Assembly: GCF_020687545.1 (NCBI RefSeq)
Contig: NZ_JAJEQX010000014.1
Span: forward strand, 1-64,000
Reading direction: 5' to 3'
DNA: 64,000 bases
Source of the DNA: Ruminococcus turbiniformis
Lineage (GTDB): Bacteria; Bacillota; Clostridia; Lachnospirales; Lachnospiraceae
This document shows, piece after piece, positions 52,218-61,217 of this stretch (the stretch's first letter is position 1; the number at the start of each line of letters is the position of its first letter). The notes below the pieces were generated by a model. It had not been told where the DNA came from, searched no databases, and was given only the letters and a program-made list of their open reading frames with translations. A program made the translations under genes and the position numbers.

Positions 52218-53509
52218 TTATTCGGTTTCAATAATGTCGCGATACGAAGCTGCTGGGTTGGGGGCAGCCCCGTTTACCGTAATATTCATGTTGCCTCCCG
52301 AAGTGTTGGCTAACACGTCGAGGATTAAGGACTCCCCCTGAAGGTCAAGCTGGGTTGCCTGGGAGCAGTCAGAAAGGAAATTGGAATAATCTTCCGGATT
52401 CCCATGGACTGTAAGCGTCCCGCTTAACCGTAAACATCCATTAAAACAGGAGCTGACATCTGTTACGCCTGCCGGTATCTCTGACGGGACGGAAAGCGAG
52501 ATGTCCCCGGAAAAGCACTGGCTCATGTTCTGGACGCTGTCTGGGATCTCCGGCATTTCGCGCATATTGATGCATCCCGCAAAAGCATTTGAAATATTGA
52601 TCGCATTACCAGGGAGTTCTGCCTCAGTTAACACAGTGCATCCCTCATAGACAGAACTGGCGTCCACAACGCCCACTGCATTCGAGACATCTGCCCCGGA
52701 TTGGAGCTGTGTGCATTCCGAATACGTCCCTGTCAGGTTCCTTGTAGATTGTGGGATCGCAGATGGCTTAGTCAGAGCCGTGCATCCAGCAAAAGTTTCT
52801 GTCATGTCCAATAAATCTTGGCACCCGTCCAGGTTTGGAGCGGATTTCAGGGCAATGCATCCGGAAAAGGTGCGTACCATGCTGGTGACAGAACTTGGCA
52901 CTGATTTTACATACTCCAAAGTCTCAATGTCGCTGAAGCATTCATCCAGTGATAGCGGCATTACCTTGTCCTCAAAAGAGATTGCTGTGATCGGATGGTC
53001 ATCCATATTTTCATAATCTTTCCACGGGTATTCCCCGTCCGGGAAGGCAAGGATATCCCCTTCTCCCTCAAAGCAAAGCTCACCATTGCTGTACAGGACA
53101 GCTTTCACTGCGTCTGGCTGTGGGCTCCCGCACTCAAATGCGACAATCCTTGTCCTGTCGTTTTCTACTTTTACAGTGCATTCCAAATCTTTATAAGAGA
53201 CTACCACATTTGTCACGGCACCGATTTTTGCCGGCGTATCCCTTGACAGGGATATCTCGCTGCTTGACAGATCCGTCTCCATGCCGTTCTCGTGGGTTGC
53301 TGTCACATGAAAATCGGACGCTTCTATGGTCTCGCCCTGTCGATAAACATTTGTATTCTCCGCAGTAATTTCAACAATTGGGGACTGCTCCGCTGTTGCG
53401 TCCATGACGGCTGGGATAATTTTCCCGGCCCCAAAAAGGATGCCAAAAAGGATGAGCAGCAAGATAATCTTTTTTTATAAGTGTCCCAGATTCCTAGTAT
53501 TATTTTCAT
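52218..53509 (-). pseudogene. BspA-like surface protein split by a frameshift at a 7-A run
   Basis: The frame 52218-53462 lacks a proper start: it opens at TTG in the middle of a hydrophobic helix. The natural start, ATG at 53507-53509, is in another frame and reads MKIILGIWDTYKK up to seven A (53470-53476, minus sense). One extra A would join the two as TYKKKIILLLILFG and give a normal signal anchor. The rest has repeated units (GC.AL, FAGC.NM, FNGCLRL) of the BspA/DUF285 leucine-rich type, after an immunoglobulin-like region (about 30-95). It could be phase variable, slippage decoded or simply mutated. Confidence 0.7.
53470..53476 (-). other. Homopolymer A7 frameshift site
   Basis: Seven A then G on the minus strand (TATAAAAAAAGATT) separate the signal-anchor start from the downstream reading frame of the BspA-like gene. 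A7-G is a classical slippery sequence. Confidence 0.65.
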
Positions 53510-53527
53510 TCTTTTAAAGGCAAAAGA

Positions 53528-53549
53528 GCCCGCGATTTTTATCGCGGGC
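53528..53549 (-). terminator. Terminator after the 150-residue membrane-protein gene
   Basis: GCCCGCGAT-TTTT-ATCGCGGGC stem; on the minus strand it is followed by CTCTTTT. Confidence 0.75.
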
Positions 53550-53586
53550 AGTATGCCCTCCTCCTTCCTATATTTGTAGATTGGCG

Positions 53587-54039
53587 TCAGTACATGGCTT
53601 CCTGAGATTTCGGGCTGTTATCTTCTTTTTGTGTTAAAAGATACGTGACCTTTATCTTGGAAAAGATTTCTTTATGCAGTTTTTTTATCCTCCGCGAGTC
53701 AAGGTCATGGTTAATGCAGCGCAGGGCCCCCGCATAATCGCGGGCAATAGAATGGTCAAGATAAAAAATAGCCTTTCGGATCGCTTTGCGTATCTTGTTA
53801 TGCTTTTTACATGCTATCAGCATATTACTGAAAGTAGATCTCAAATTCCCATCGAACTTTTCTTCAAACAGACGGACGTAATAGTTTTCCATCCTCCTTT
53901 TCCTGATCGCCCCTATAATAGAACATATGACTGCGACCAGGAGAAAAATTGCCAGGTTCATCACAAAATAAAGCTCGATTGTAATATTGCCCTGTGTTAT
54001 GTCCTCAACCAGGCCCTGGATCAATGTATTCGCTTCCAT
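53587..54039 (-). CDS. Membrane protein of 150 residues, unknown
   Basis: GAGGAGG stands before ATG. One transmembrane helix (about 25-45) follows a short extracellular N terminus, then a basic cytoplasmic part (RKRRMENYYVRLF, KKHNKIRKAIRKAIF) with predicted helices. It is 14 bp downstream of the coiled-coil gene in the same operon. No family was recognised; a membrane partner of the coiled-coil protein is a reasonable guess. Confidence 0.7.
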   Translation of the reverse strand: MEANTLIQGLVEDITQGNITIELYFVMNLAIFLLVAVICSIIGAIRKRRMENYYVRLFEEKFDGNLRSTFSNMLIACKKHNKIRKAIRKAIFYLDHSIARDYAGALRCINHDLDSRRIKKLHKEIFSKIKVTYLLTQKEDNSPKSQEAMY

Positions 54040-54053
54040 GACTTACCCCTCCT

Positions 54054-56159
54054 CTATTTCAATGTGGAAAGCTTATCCGAGATCCGCTTCAAATCTGCTA
54101 CGAGGTCATCATAAGGGAACCGGCAGTAAGCTTTCCCTTTGGACATCCCGTATGTCTCTGCAAAACTCTGTGAGTTCCAGGCGTCAAATGTTTTGGTGTA
54201 ATTTCTCCTGGTGGCTTTCTCAATACAGACAACATGGAGCTTCTCATTGATATACGCTGTACAGCCGTTTATCTCAAGGCTTAAAAGAGGATCCCCTTCT
54301 CCCACAACTGGATTTACCTGGTATCCTGCATCATTCAGTACAGTTTCAGCGGGTTCGTAGACTTTTAATCCTGCAATCTTATCCTCAAGTTCTTTTGCTT
54401 TTTTGTCCTTGTCCTCAAGCTGGGCCTCCCGCTCCTTCAATGCGTCTTTCACTTCTGACAATTCCCGGTTTGTTTCCGATAAGCGCTCCTGCATACTCCT
54501 AATGTTTTCCTCTGCTTCCGAGCGCGCCTGTTCTGCATCCCTGAGACGCCGTTCAAGCTCGGGGTCCGGCGCATTACGCTCATCTTGTTTTTCCTGTCTT
54601 GACTGTAAAGCCATGACCATATGGTTGCGGTCTTTGATTTGTTCCCGTAATTCCTTGTTTTCCATGCGGAGGCTTGCGACAGTATCATTTAATTTCTCGA
54701 TCTCTGCGGGGTCAGCTGAAGGGAGCTGAATCCCAAGGTCAGCCATTTCCTGCAATTCTTTAATCTCGTCCAATGTTTTAGAGACAGAATCATGTTCCCG
54801 CTTGATCTGTTCCAGCTGAATGTTTATACGGTCCTCCCGAAGGCTCAGGTCTGATTCGCGATCCTTGATCTCCATTTCTTTTTCAGACAGCTGGGCCTGC
54901 TTTTTCGTAATCGCCCCCTCTTTTTCGATCACTGTTTTCTCCCGATACTCGATTGCTTTCTGCGCAAGCGCTGTATGGCTTTCCTGGCTGGATATCCTTT
55001 CTTCCCGTTCGCCCAGTTCAGCTTCCTTGTCGGCAAAAGCGGCTTCTTTTTTCGCAAAGTCCTCCATCCTGCTTTCCAGGTTCTTTTTCGCGGACCTGTA
55101 ATTGTCCCAACTGTTATTCAGCTTCTGGCGCTCTGCCGCCATTGAATCCTGCACCTTCTTTATCTCATCCTGTCCGGATTTTAATGAAACAAGTGCATTG
55201 TCTACGGCTGTTTTTTTTCGATCAAGAAGTTTTTCCCGGAAATCCAGTTGATCCATTTGGATCTGGAATGCCCGCCGAAGGCTGGTATACATTTCCATCC
55301 CTTCTGCCTCAGGGAAGGACAGAGCTCTGCTACTGGGGGCCACATTATCGAAAGACTGTGCAGTTCCGAAAGCGCCGGATACATCAGCATTTTCCTGGAA
55401 CGTATAGTGATCCTGGATCCCTGCACCAGTTTCCAGTTCCAAATTTTCGTTGCTTATTTGCGTGTCAGCGCTTGTGTCCGTATGTGTATCGACGCTAACG
55501 CTATCACCCAGGGAAGCAGTCTGAACGCCGCCTATAGATTTATCCACCACGTCTTCCCGTTTTTCTGGGATTTTTGTCGGTTTCTGCTTTTTTTCCTTTT
55601 CCGCGTTATCCTCAGATATTAACATTGTAGTATTGCTGAGTGCGTCGGATAGTGCCATTGTATCATCGGCTCCATCCATGCGATGGCCCTGCTCTGGATC
55701 TGTGTTTCTGCTGGCCTCTTTTTCTGGGAGCACTTCTTCCCATTCCTTATATGTTCCGTTTTTGTCTGCAATATTCTGCAGAATGAAATCGACAAACTGT
55801 TCTGTTTTTTCCAGGATCAAGCCTTGTGCATGGTCATCCGGTGTAGACGGGAACGGTACGTTTAAGCTGAATACGACTACTCCGTCGTGGGCGATGGAAA
55901 TCATCCCTTCGATTTTACTTGCCATTTCAGTAGCAAATGCATTATTTTCTGCGTCATTTCCACCTCTGTCGCAATCCGCCCGGAGGGTAAGCAGATCCCC
56001 ATCTGAAAATAACCTGAACTGGATCAGCGTATTGCCGGCATTACACGAGAATTCCAAATGTTTCTTATCTTTGGGCCATTTGAAGTTACTGAGACCTTCC
56101 TTTTTCTGGAGCATCGCATATGCCGCTTTATATGATTTTACTCTAGCTTCATTCGTCAT
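54054..56159 (-). CDS. Large coiled-coil protein, unknown
   Basis: 701 residues; AGGAGG 9 nt before ATG. The N-terminal globular domain (about 1-145) carries YAMLQKKEGLSNFKWPKDKK and VVVFSLNVPFPS. A disordered linker (about 150-250) leads to a long coiled coil (about 285-580) of Glu/Lys/Gln heptads, then a small C-terminal domain (about 590-701, GCTAYINEKLHVVCIE, WNSQSFAETYGMSKGKAYCRF). It has no Walker motifs, so it is not an SMC. It overlaps the regulator gene by 11 bp and may be structural or nucleoid-associated. Confidence 0.75.
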   Translation of the reverse strand: MTNEARVKSYKAAYAMLQKKEGLSNFKWPKDKKHLEFSCNAGNTLIQFRLFSDGDLLTLRADCDRGGNDAENNAFATEMASKIEGMISIAHDGVVVFSLNVPFPSTPDDHAQGLILEKTEQFVDFILQNIADKNGTYKEWEEVLPEKEASRNTDPEQGHRMDGADDTMALSDALSNTTMLISEDNAEKEKKQKPTKIPEKREDVVDKSIGGVQTASLGDSVSVDTHTDTSADTQISNENLELETGAGIQDHYTFQENADVSGAFGTAQSFDNVAPSSRALSFPEAEGMEMYTSLRRAFQIQMDQLDFREKLLDRKKTAVDNALVSLKSGQDEIKKVQDSMAAERQKLNNSWDNYRSAKKNLESRMEDFAKKEAAFADKEAELGEREERISSQESHTALAQKAIEYREKTVIEKEGAITKKQAQLSEKEMEIKDRESDLSLREDRINIQLEQIKREHDSVSKTLDEIKELQEMADLGIQLPSADPAEIEKLNDTVASLRMENKELREQIKDRNHMVMALQSRQEKQDERNAPDPELERRLRDAEQARSEAEENIRSMQERLSETNRELSEVKDALKEREAQLEDKDKKAKELEDKIAGLKVYEPAETVLNDAGYQVNPVVGEGDPLLSLEINGCTAYINEKLHVVCIEKATRRNYTKTFDAWNSQSFAETYGMSKGKAYCRFPYDDLVADLKRISDKLSTLK

Positions 56160-56358
56160 TTTGGTTGATTCCTCCTATAATTTGAATATTTTCCGGTTCA
56201 ATCCCGTACAAAGAGCATAGTTCCTGCTTCACGGGATCCCGAAGCCTAGTTTCACCATGTTCCCATCTGCTTACTGTGCTTTTGCTTACTCCTAATCGTT
56301 GTGCTACGTTTGACAACGTATATCCTGCATTTACTCTAGCTGCCTTCAATGAAAACAA
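56149..56358 (-). CDS. Cro/C1-type HTH regulator, 69 residues
   Basis: The start is TTG after GGAGG at long spacing. The helix-turn-helix is typical: LKAARVNAGYTLSNVAQRL and VSKSTVSRWEHGETR (residues 5-40). It is probably the transcriptional regulator of this operon (coiled-coil and membrane genes), whose start it overlaps. Confidence 0.85.
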   Translation of the reverse strand: MFSLKAARVNAGYTLSNVAQRLGVSKSTVSRWEHGETRLRDPVKQELCSLYGIEPENIQIIGGINQNDE

Positions 56359-56650
56359 AATATCACTTCCTCCTTCCTACTAATGCTTTTTCCAGGTATC
56401 AAGTATACTCCGTCCTGGACACGGCCGTATTTTAAGCACGGGACAAACCTGATGCTTTTGCCACAGGGTACGGTTTCTGTGAATGTTCCGGCTACAAGCA
56501 GGGATTGTCGCCGGCTATCTTAATATGGGAAATTTTCCCACCCCAAGAGATGCCATCAGATATACTGTGGATCTTCGGCGGATCCAGATCCGCCAATCTT
56601 TCAAGGGCACAGAAAAATGGGCAGCATAGAAGCTGTCCATTTTGTGATAA
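56359..56650. other. Gap with a palindrome variant
   Basis: No gene was seen in this 292-bp region. It has a CATATT box (56522-56527 on plus, minus sense; 164 nt before the regulator start) and GGATCCAGATCC at 56580-56591, a one-base variant of the dispersed palindrome within GGCGGATCC...GATCCGCC. Confidence 0.55.
56580..56591. repeat. Dispersed palindrome variant GGATCCAGATCC
   Basis: Differs from the consensus at one base. The flanks GGC and GCC are kept. Confidence 0.7.
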
Positions 56651-58054
56651 TTATAATGCAAAAATCAACTGTCCATCTGGTTCCTGTTGAAAAATCGGGG
56701 AGCAGACGTTTTTTTTCAGCCGTCCTTTCCAAGCCAGGGTGATTTCTGTATCTTCCTTTCCCCAGCCAGGTTCATGGAAGAAATTTTCTGCCTTCAGTGT
56801 GTAGAACAGCTGATCAAACAGTTCGTTGAATATTTCACGTTCCTCCCCTTGCGGAATTGCGCAGGCTCTCTGGTTTTCATATTGGAATACATAAGTATCT
56901 GCGTGGGCGAAAAGGTAGTCTGACGTATAACCAAGTGTATCCTTAACGTAACAGGCAAAAGCCCGTGCAAACATTTCCTGTACGCTTGACCAGTATCCAT
57001 AAGCATCTTTTTTAAAATGACGATCGAATTGTCTCGATCCCCGAAAATAATCCGTTTCATTCCCGGAAGCATCTCTCTGAAGTGAACTGCACAGGGTACA
57101 AAACACAGCCGGGAGTTTCCCTTTTTCTGCTGATGTGCTTGCAAGAAGGGTGTCATGTATCCCGTAAAATCTTGCGAGCATGTTGTCCAATGCATGCCCC
57201 CATTCGTGGGCGGTGCAGCCTGCCCCATGGATCTTAGTCAGGTTAATAACCTTTCTAGTGCATTCGTAATGGGCACATGTCCCAGATGTTCCCCGTGAGC
57301 CAAAGGCCATGGCAAGCTTCCCGTCAAAAGCAATATCCTTGTCACTGATCTGCAGGGCAATTGCAAGGTCTTTAAGGGCATCAAAGCAGTAGTCCATGGA
57401 ATACTGCCGATCTTTCTGTGACATCCAGTTCCCGAACTGTACGCCACGGAAATGGAATACTCTCTGCCATGCATGGTCATCAATATGGACTCCATGCCGG
57501 AAGTCTTCCCCTTCCCGTGTAACGTGTGACAGCTGGGGCGGAACGAACGCAACCTTTTTTCGATCTGGTTTTTTCCGCTTTTCAAATGGGAATCCTGTTA
57601 TGCGTACATTGTTTTGCATGTCTGCAATCCTGTATTTGCTGTAGACAATCCTTTCCGCAAACGTATGCCTGTATCCGTAATGGTCTCCGAACTCATCCCT
57701 GGCGATTTCATAGAAATTCACGACACCATCCATATCGGTAACTGCCATAGCTGCTTTCCGAACCTTAAGGGCCATACGTGTATATGCAGTACGGACCTCC
57801 ATCAGGTCGTCTCCGTCAAACACCCGTGGAACCGGCATGATTTTCCTACGGATGGAACGCTGCCAGAAGGCAATAAAGGGATCCATCCCGCCTGTTACCT
57901 GTTTTTTTGCGTCTGGCAACGGCCAGAGGACATCCCGTTTAATATATTCCATCAATTCTTCTTCGGTATAATCCGCCAGGTCAAAGTCTTCCCTCCACAA
58001 GTCTTTTCTAGCTCCGCCAATTCTTTCTCCAAAATCAACAATTTTTTTTGCCAT
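56651..58054 (-). CDS. LPD1-domain polyvalent protein with HEWGHALD metallopeptidase-like motif
   Basis: 467 residues from MAKKIVDFG, with GAGGAGG before ATG and a CATATT box 35 nt upstream. It opens with FGERIGGARKDLW, typical of polyvalent-protein N termini. The core matches LPD1: VHIDDHAWQRVFHFRGVQFGNW, ALKDLAIAL, KLAMAFGSRGTSGTCAHYE, VINLTKIHGAGCTAHEWGHALD (HExxH-like, about residue 290), then a conserved SVQEMFARAFACYV. Polyvalent proteins with this domain are delivered by phages and conjugative elements to act in the recipient. The exact activity is unknown. Confidence 0.85.
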   Translation of the reverse strand: MAKKIVDFGERIGGARKDLWREDFDLADYTEEELMEYIKRDVLWPLPDAKKQVTGGMDPFIAFWQRSIRRKIMPVPRVFDGDDLMEVRTAYTRMALKVRKAAMAVTDMDGVVNFYEIARDEFGDHYGYRHTFAERIVYSKYRIADMQNNVRITGFPFEKRKKPDRKKVAFVPPQLSHVTREGEDFRHGVHIDDHAWQRVFHFRGVQFGNWMSQKDRQYSMDYCFDALKDLAIALQISDKDIAFDGKLAMAFGSRGTSGTCAHYECTRKVINLTKIHGAGCTAHEWGHALDNMLARFYGIHDTLLASTSAEKGKLPAVFCTLCSSLQRDASGNETDYFRGSRQFDRHFKKDAYGYWSSVQEMFARAFACYVKDTLGYTSDYLFAHADTYVFQYENQRACAIPQGEEREIFNELFDQLFYTLKAENFFHEPGWGKEDTEITLAWKGRLKKNVCSPIFQQEPDGQLIFAL

Positions 58055-58105
58055 ATAAATATTCCTCCTCTTTTCATAATTCAAAAAGAATATGGAAATT
58101 ATGGA

Positions 58106-58137
58106 TAAAAAAAGCCACAGATAAATCCATGGCTTTT
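58106..58137 (-). terminator. Terminator after the 184-residue gene
   Basis: Minus-strand AGCCA...TGGCT stem followed by TTTTTTT, 22 bp past the stop. Confidence 0.75.
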
Positions 58138-58158
58138 CCGATTTTGGGAACCGTATTC

Positions 58159-58713
58159 CTATGCTGCGGAATGTGAGGCAAGGCGCGTCGAGGGCCCTGT
58201 AATTACCGACATGATATCACCGAGGCAGTCCCCGTAAATGTCACCGGCTGCAGATCTCCAAATTCCATTGTCCCAGATATCCCCGTTATTCTGGATCCAT
58301 GTACCATTCCGGTACTCCATATTCGTTAATTTATATCCGATGTCAATAATGATTGCCTGGTTAAAGACATCTTCTAAGAATTTATCTTTTCCTTTTTCAA
58401 ATAACGTATGGAGGAACTCCCCTGCAGAGTCTGCATAAATAGAATCCATCCGTTTAGTTTCTGCTTCCTTATCCGACTCAGGGATGATACGGGAATAAAA
58501 TACACTGTACATTAGATACATGGCACCATTCCCTACTTCAGTGATTACTTTCAGGAAATTATTTTTGTATTTCTCATACTCTGGGTCCATGGATTTGATT
58601 TCAGCCCTGAATTTCCCACCGCTCAGGGAAACTACAACTTCCGCTGACATTCCTTTCCGGTTTTCTTCAAACAGCTGATATTTCTTTTCCCATACCTCAA
58701 TATCAAATTTCAT
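58159..58713 (-). CDS. Unknown 184-residue protein
   Basis: From MKFDIEVWEKKY with GGGAGGGACGGG before ATG. A soluble alpha/beta protein with a weakly hydrophobic middle (NGAMYLMYSVFYSRI) and a Trp/Gly-rich C terminus (NGTWIQNNGDIWDNGIW, then GDIYGDCLGDIM). No family was recognised. It has its own terminator and a CATATT box 77 nt before the start, so it is probably monocistronic. Confidence 0.75.
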   Translation of the reverse strand: MKFDIEVWEKKYQLFEENRKGMSAEVVVSLSGGKFRAEIKSMDPEYEKYKNNFLKVITEVGNGAMYLMYSVFYSRIIPESDKEAETKRMDSIYADSAGEFLHTLFEKGKDKFLEDVFNQAIIIDIGYKLTNMEYRNGTWIQNNGDIWDNGIWRSAAGDIYGDCLGDIMSVITGPSTRLASHSAA

Positions 58714-58806
58714 TCCCGTCCCTCCCTTCGGGTAAGATGGAAAACGATCCTTTTTTTCATATTGACTCCTCCTTTTTTTAATCACTGGTAATATGAAAAA
58801 AAACGC

Positions 58807-58844
58807 CAAAAAAAAGACACCACAGTGTTGTGGTGCCTTTTTTA
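58807..58844 (-). terminator. Terminator after the 72-residue gene
   Basis: GGCACCACA...TGTGGTGTC stem followed by seven T on the minus strand, ending at the gene's stop. Confidence 0.85.
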
Positions 58845-59063
58845 TTAAGCGAAAAGTTCCATCTGGATCATCGCAGGCTTCTTCTGTCCTGTTGTCTCCT
58901 GCCCTTGAGTTTCATGATGTGTTTCTGGCAGGTATTTCATGTGCCCTGTCTTCATATAATTTAATGATTCTTCTACGGTCGGATAACTCCTTGTCCCTTC
59001 CTCTGTCGGCACCCCAAAGATACACAACAATAAAGCCGCTTCGTTGATTGTAAGTTCGCCCAT
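58845..59063 (-). CDS. Unknown 72-residue protein
   Basis: AAAGGAGGAAATCATT stands before ATG. The helical N terminus (MGELTINEAALLLCIFG) is followed by a polar tail (PETHHETQGQETTGQ) ending MIQMELFA. No family was recognised. It has a good ribosome site and an immediate terminator, so it is very likely expressed. Confidence 0.7.
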   Translation of the reverse strand: MGELTINEAALLLCIFGVPTEEGTRSYPTVEESLNYMKTGHMKYLPETHHETQGQETTGQKKPAMIQMELFA

Positions 59064-59144
59064 AATGATTTCCTCCTTTTTTCATATATTGATACATGAA
59101 AATTGGGAAATTTCTGTTTTTTTGATACAGGGCGGTGTTCACGC

Positions 59145-59470
59145 GTGAACTACTCACGACTGAAGTCGCGAGCTTCCAAGGCATAATGCACCCACGTTTT
59201 TAAGTGCCAGTGCACATGCGTTGTCTTTCCTGCTTCATTTGCCTGATGCCTGCCTTTTGGGCAGGGCTTACTCCAGCTCTCTGTACCGGACTTCCGGGTA
59301 CAGTCTGCGTTTCCGCAGTGCAGGCTTAGCGGGTTTCCCCACGGCTCCCACGGTTCCCCGAGGTACCATTTCCAGGTTTACGAGTGACAGAATCTAAGGT
59401 TTACGGGCTTCTATGTTTGGTTAACAGGTAGCAGATCCCTGAATCACTCCAGGCAGCAAACTGGAAGTTT
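59145..59470 (-). ncRNA. Right end and putative omega RNA of the tnpA-tnpB element
   Basis: The 326 nt after tnpB contain stems such as CTGTACCGG-ACTT-CCGGGTACAG (59281-59302), GCCTTTTGGGC-type and CCGTGGGAGCCGTGGGG-type repeats, and end in the terminal hairpin and GTAGTTCAC. The scaffold of a TnpB omega RNA would lie here, with the guide starting just beyond 59145. Confidence 0.6.
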
Positions 59471-60778
59471 TTATGCTGCGACAGAGACCCCGGCTTCCCC
59501 CAGGAGCCGTATCCCTTCCGCAAGGATGTTGTCTTTCGCGTTGATATCCCGGTCATGGTACGTGCCGCATTCCGGGCACGTCCATTGGCGGACGCCAAGG
59601 TCTTTGACTTCCCTGTTCCTGTACCCACAGCAGGAACAGACCTGGCTGGAGGGGTACCAGCGGCTTACCTGTATGAAATATTTCCCCTGGCGCTCCAGCT
59701 TATACTTCACCATCGTAAGGAACTGCCCCCAGGACACGGAGGAGACCTCATTTGAAAGATGCTGGTTTTTTACCATGCCACGGATGTTTAGGTCCTCACA
59801 GCAGAAGGCGGAGCAGCTGTCCGCGATGCGGCGGCTCAGCTTATGCTGGAAGTCCTTCCTCTGGTCCGCGATCTTCCGCTGCTCTGCGGCTACCTTGCGC
59901 CTTGCCTTTTCCCAGTTCCTGGAGCCGGTATGGGTTTTCTGGTCATACTTCTTCCGGGACAGGGATTTCTGCAGGCGTCGCAGCCGTTTCTCATGTTTGC
60001 GGATCCACCTTGGGTTTGGGATTTCCTTTTCCCAGCCCTGGCTGCCGATTACGGCAAAAAGCTTCAGGCCCATGTCCGCCGCCAGGACATCCTGGATAGA
60101 CACCTGCACCATCTTGGCCGGCGATGTTATGACAGTTTCCAGCTGCAGGGAAACTGTGTAGCGGTCCCCCTTCTTCTTGACCGTTGCGGCAAGGATGGAC
60201 GTCCCATGTGGGACAAGTGTTTGGAGGGTCTGCTTCCTGGGCAACACAAAACGCACCAGGCCGATTTTGGGAAGCCGGATGTATGGGAGTCCGTCCGCCT
60301 CTTCCAGCCGGATGTTGCCGTTGGTCTGCTTCGTGGTGTAGGAATTCCCCGCCGGCTTCCATTTGGAGGCGAACTTCGGGAATGCCGCCCGGCCACTGAA
60401 AAAGTTTTTATAGGCAGCATCGACGTGCTCCACGGCGGATTCCAGGGCGAATTTATCGGAAAGCTGCAGGAATCCAAACTCTTTCCTGAGTTCCGGGAAG
60501 TGCTTGGATTTATATTCGTTCACGGACAGGGTTCCTTTTGTTTCCTCATAATAAGCGATGCGGTCATTCAGGTACCGGTTGCGCATAAAGCGGGCGTTGC
60601 CGATCTGCTGCGCAAGGCTTTGCCGCTGGCCCGCATCCGGGACCAGTTCGAGGACCAGCCCGTAGTCATGCACCATGCAGCCGTAAGGCTCCAGGGCTTT
60701 GTTTTTAGCCTCCGTGATATGATAAGCACGGCCGGAAAATATAAAAATATCACCGTTTTTTGTTGCGGTCACTGCCAT
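59471..60778 (-). CDS. tnpB: TnpB-family RNA-guided nuclease, full length
   Basis: 435 residues. The N-terminal wedge/REC part has NARFMRNRYLNDRIAYY and AYKNFFSGRAAFPKFASKW. The RuvC domain has motif I LAADMGLKLFAVI (Asp), II CEDLNIRGMVKN (Glu), zinc finger CSCCGYRN...CPECG, and III HDRDINAKDNIL (Asp). All catalytic residues are present. AAGGAG stands before ATG, which overlaps the tnpA 3' end by 29 bp. It should cut donor-site DNA guided by its omega RNA and so help retain the element. Confidence 0.95.
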   Translation of the reverse strand: MAVTATKNGDIFIFSGRAYHITEAKNKALEPYGCMVHDYGLVLELVPDAGQRQSLAQQIGNARFMRNRYLNDRIAYYEETKGTLSVNEYKSKHFPELRKEFGFLQLSDKFALESAVEHVDAAYKNFFSGRAAFPKFASKWKPAGNSYTTKQTNGNIRLEEADGLPYIRLPKIGLVRFVLPRKQTLQTLVPHGTSILAATVKKKGDRYTVSLQLETVITSPAKMVQVSIQDVLAADMGLKLFAVIGSQGWEKEIPNPRWIRKHEKRLRRLQKSLSRKKYDQKTHTGSRNWEKARRKVAAEQRKIADQRKDFQHKLSRRIADSCSAFCCEDLNIRGMVKNQHLSNEVSSVSWGQFLTMVKYKLERQGKYFIQVSRWYPSSQVCSCCGYRNREVKDLGVRQWTCPECGTYHDRDINAKDNILAEGIRLLGEAGVSVAA

Positions 60779-61217
60779 TATGTGGTTCTCCTTCCTGGCT
60801 GTTGATGTATGCTTCCACCTGAGCGGCGCTCCGTTCGCTGACAGTCACGACAAAATAAGACGGGTTCCATAAATGCCCGCCCCAGAGGGAACGCTTTAAT
60901 TCCGGGTGCTCCATGAACAGCCACCTTGCCGTATTTCCTTTCAGGATCTTAATGGCATCGGAAAGGCGCAGCTGCGGCTTGCAGCTGGCAAGGATGTGGA
61001 TATGGTCAGGCATAACTTCCATGGCAAGGCAGTCCATCTGCAGGCTTTTCATAGTATCAAAAAGATGGCGCTTTGTTTCCACGGCGATATTGCCGGTAAG
61101 GACTGGCTTACGGTACTTGGTCACCCAGACAATATGGTATTGTAAAAGGTAGACGTATCCTCTACCATGCGTAACGTCAACATTTTCAGTAAAAATAAGT
61201 TTTCTATCCATATACAT
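60750..61217 (-). CDS. tnpA: IS200/IS605 TnpA (Y1 transposase), intact
   Basis: 155 residues. HUH motif PDHIHILASC, catalytic tyrosine in VEAYINSQ, and YHIVWVTKYRKPVL are all in place. It moves the element as single-stranded circles by cutting at hairpin-marked ends. In contrast to the TnpA at 6979-7383, nothing is missing, and it could in principle act on the other IS605-type elements in trans if their ends are recognised. Confidence 0.95.
   Translation of the reverse strand: MYMDRKLIFTENVDVTHGRGYVYLLQYHIVWVTKYRKPVLTGNIAVETKRHLFDTMKSLQMDCLAMEVMPDHIHILASCKPQLRLSDAIKILKGNTARWLFMEHPELKRSLWGGHLWNPSYFVVTVSERSAAQVEAYINSQEGEPHNGSDRNKKR

Noticed and set aside
55248-55622. Plus-strand open frames inside the coiled-coil gene
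   Set aside because: Shadows of the biased codon pattern of the coiled-coil protein; no start signal.
59138-59153. GTTCACGCGTGAAC as a parS-like site
   Set aside because: Resembles the TGTTTCACGTGAAACA consensus only in part, and the sequence is explained by the IS right end (GTAGTTCAC) meeting its flank.
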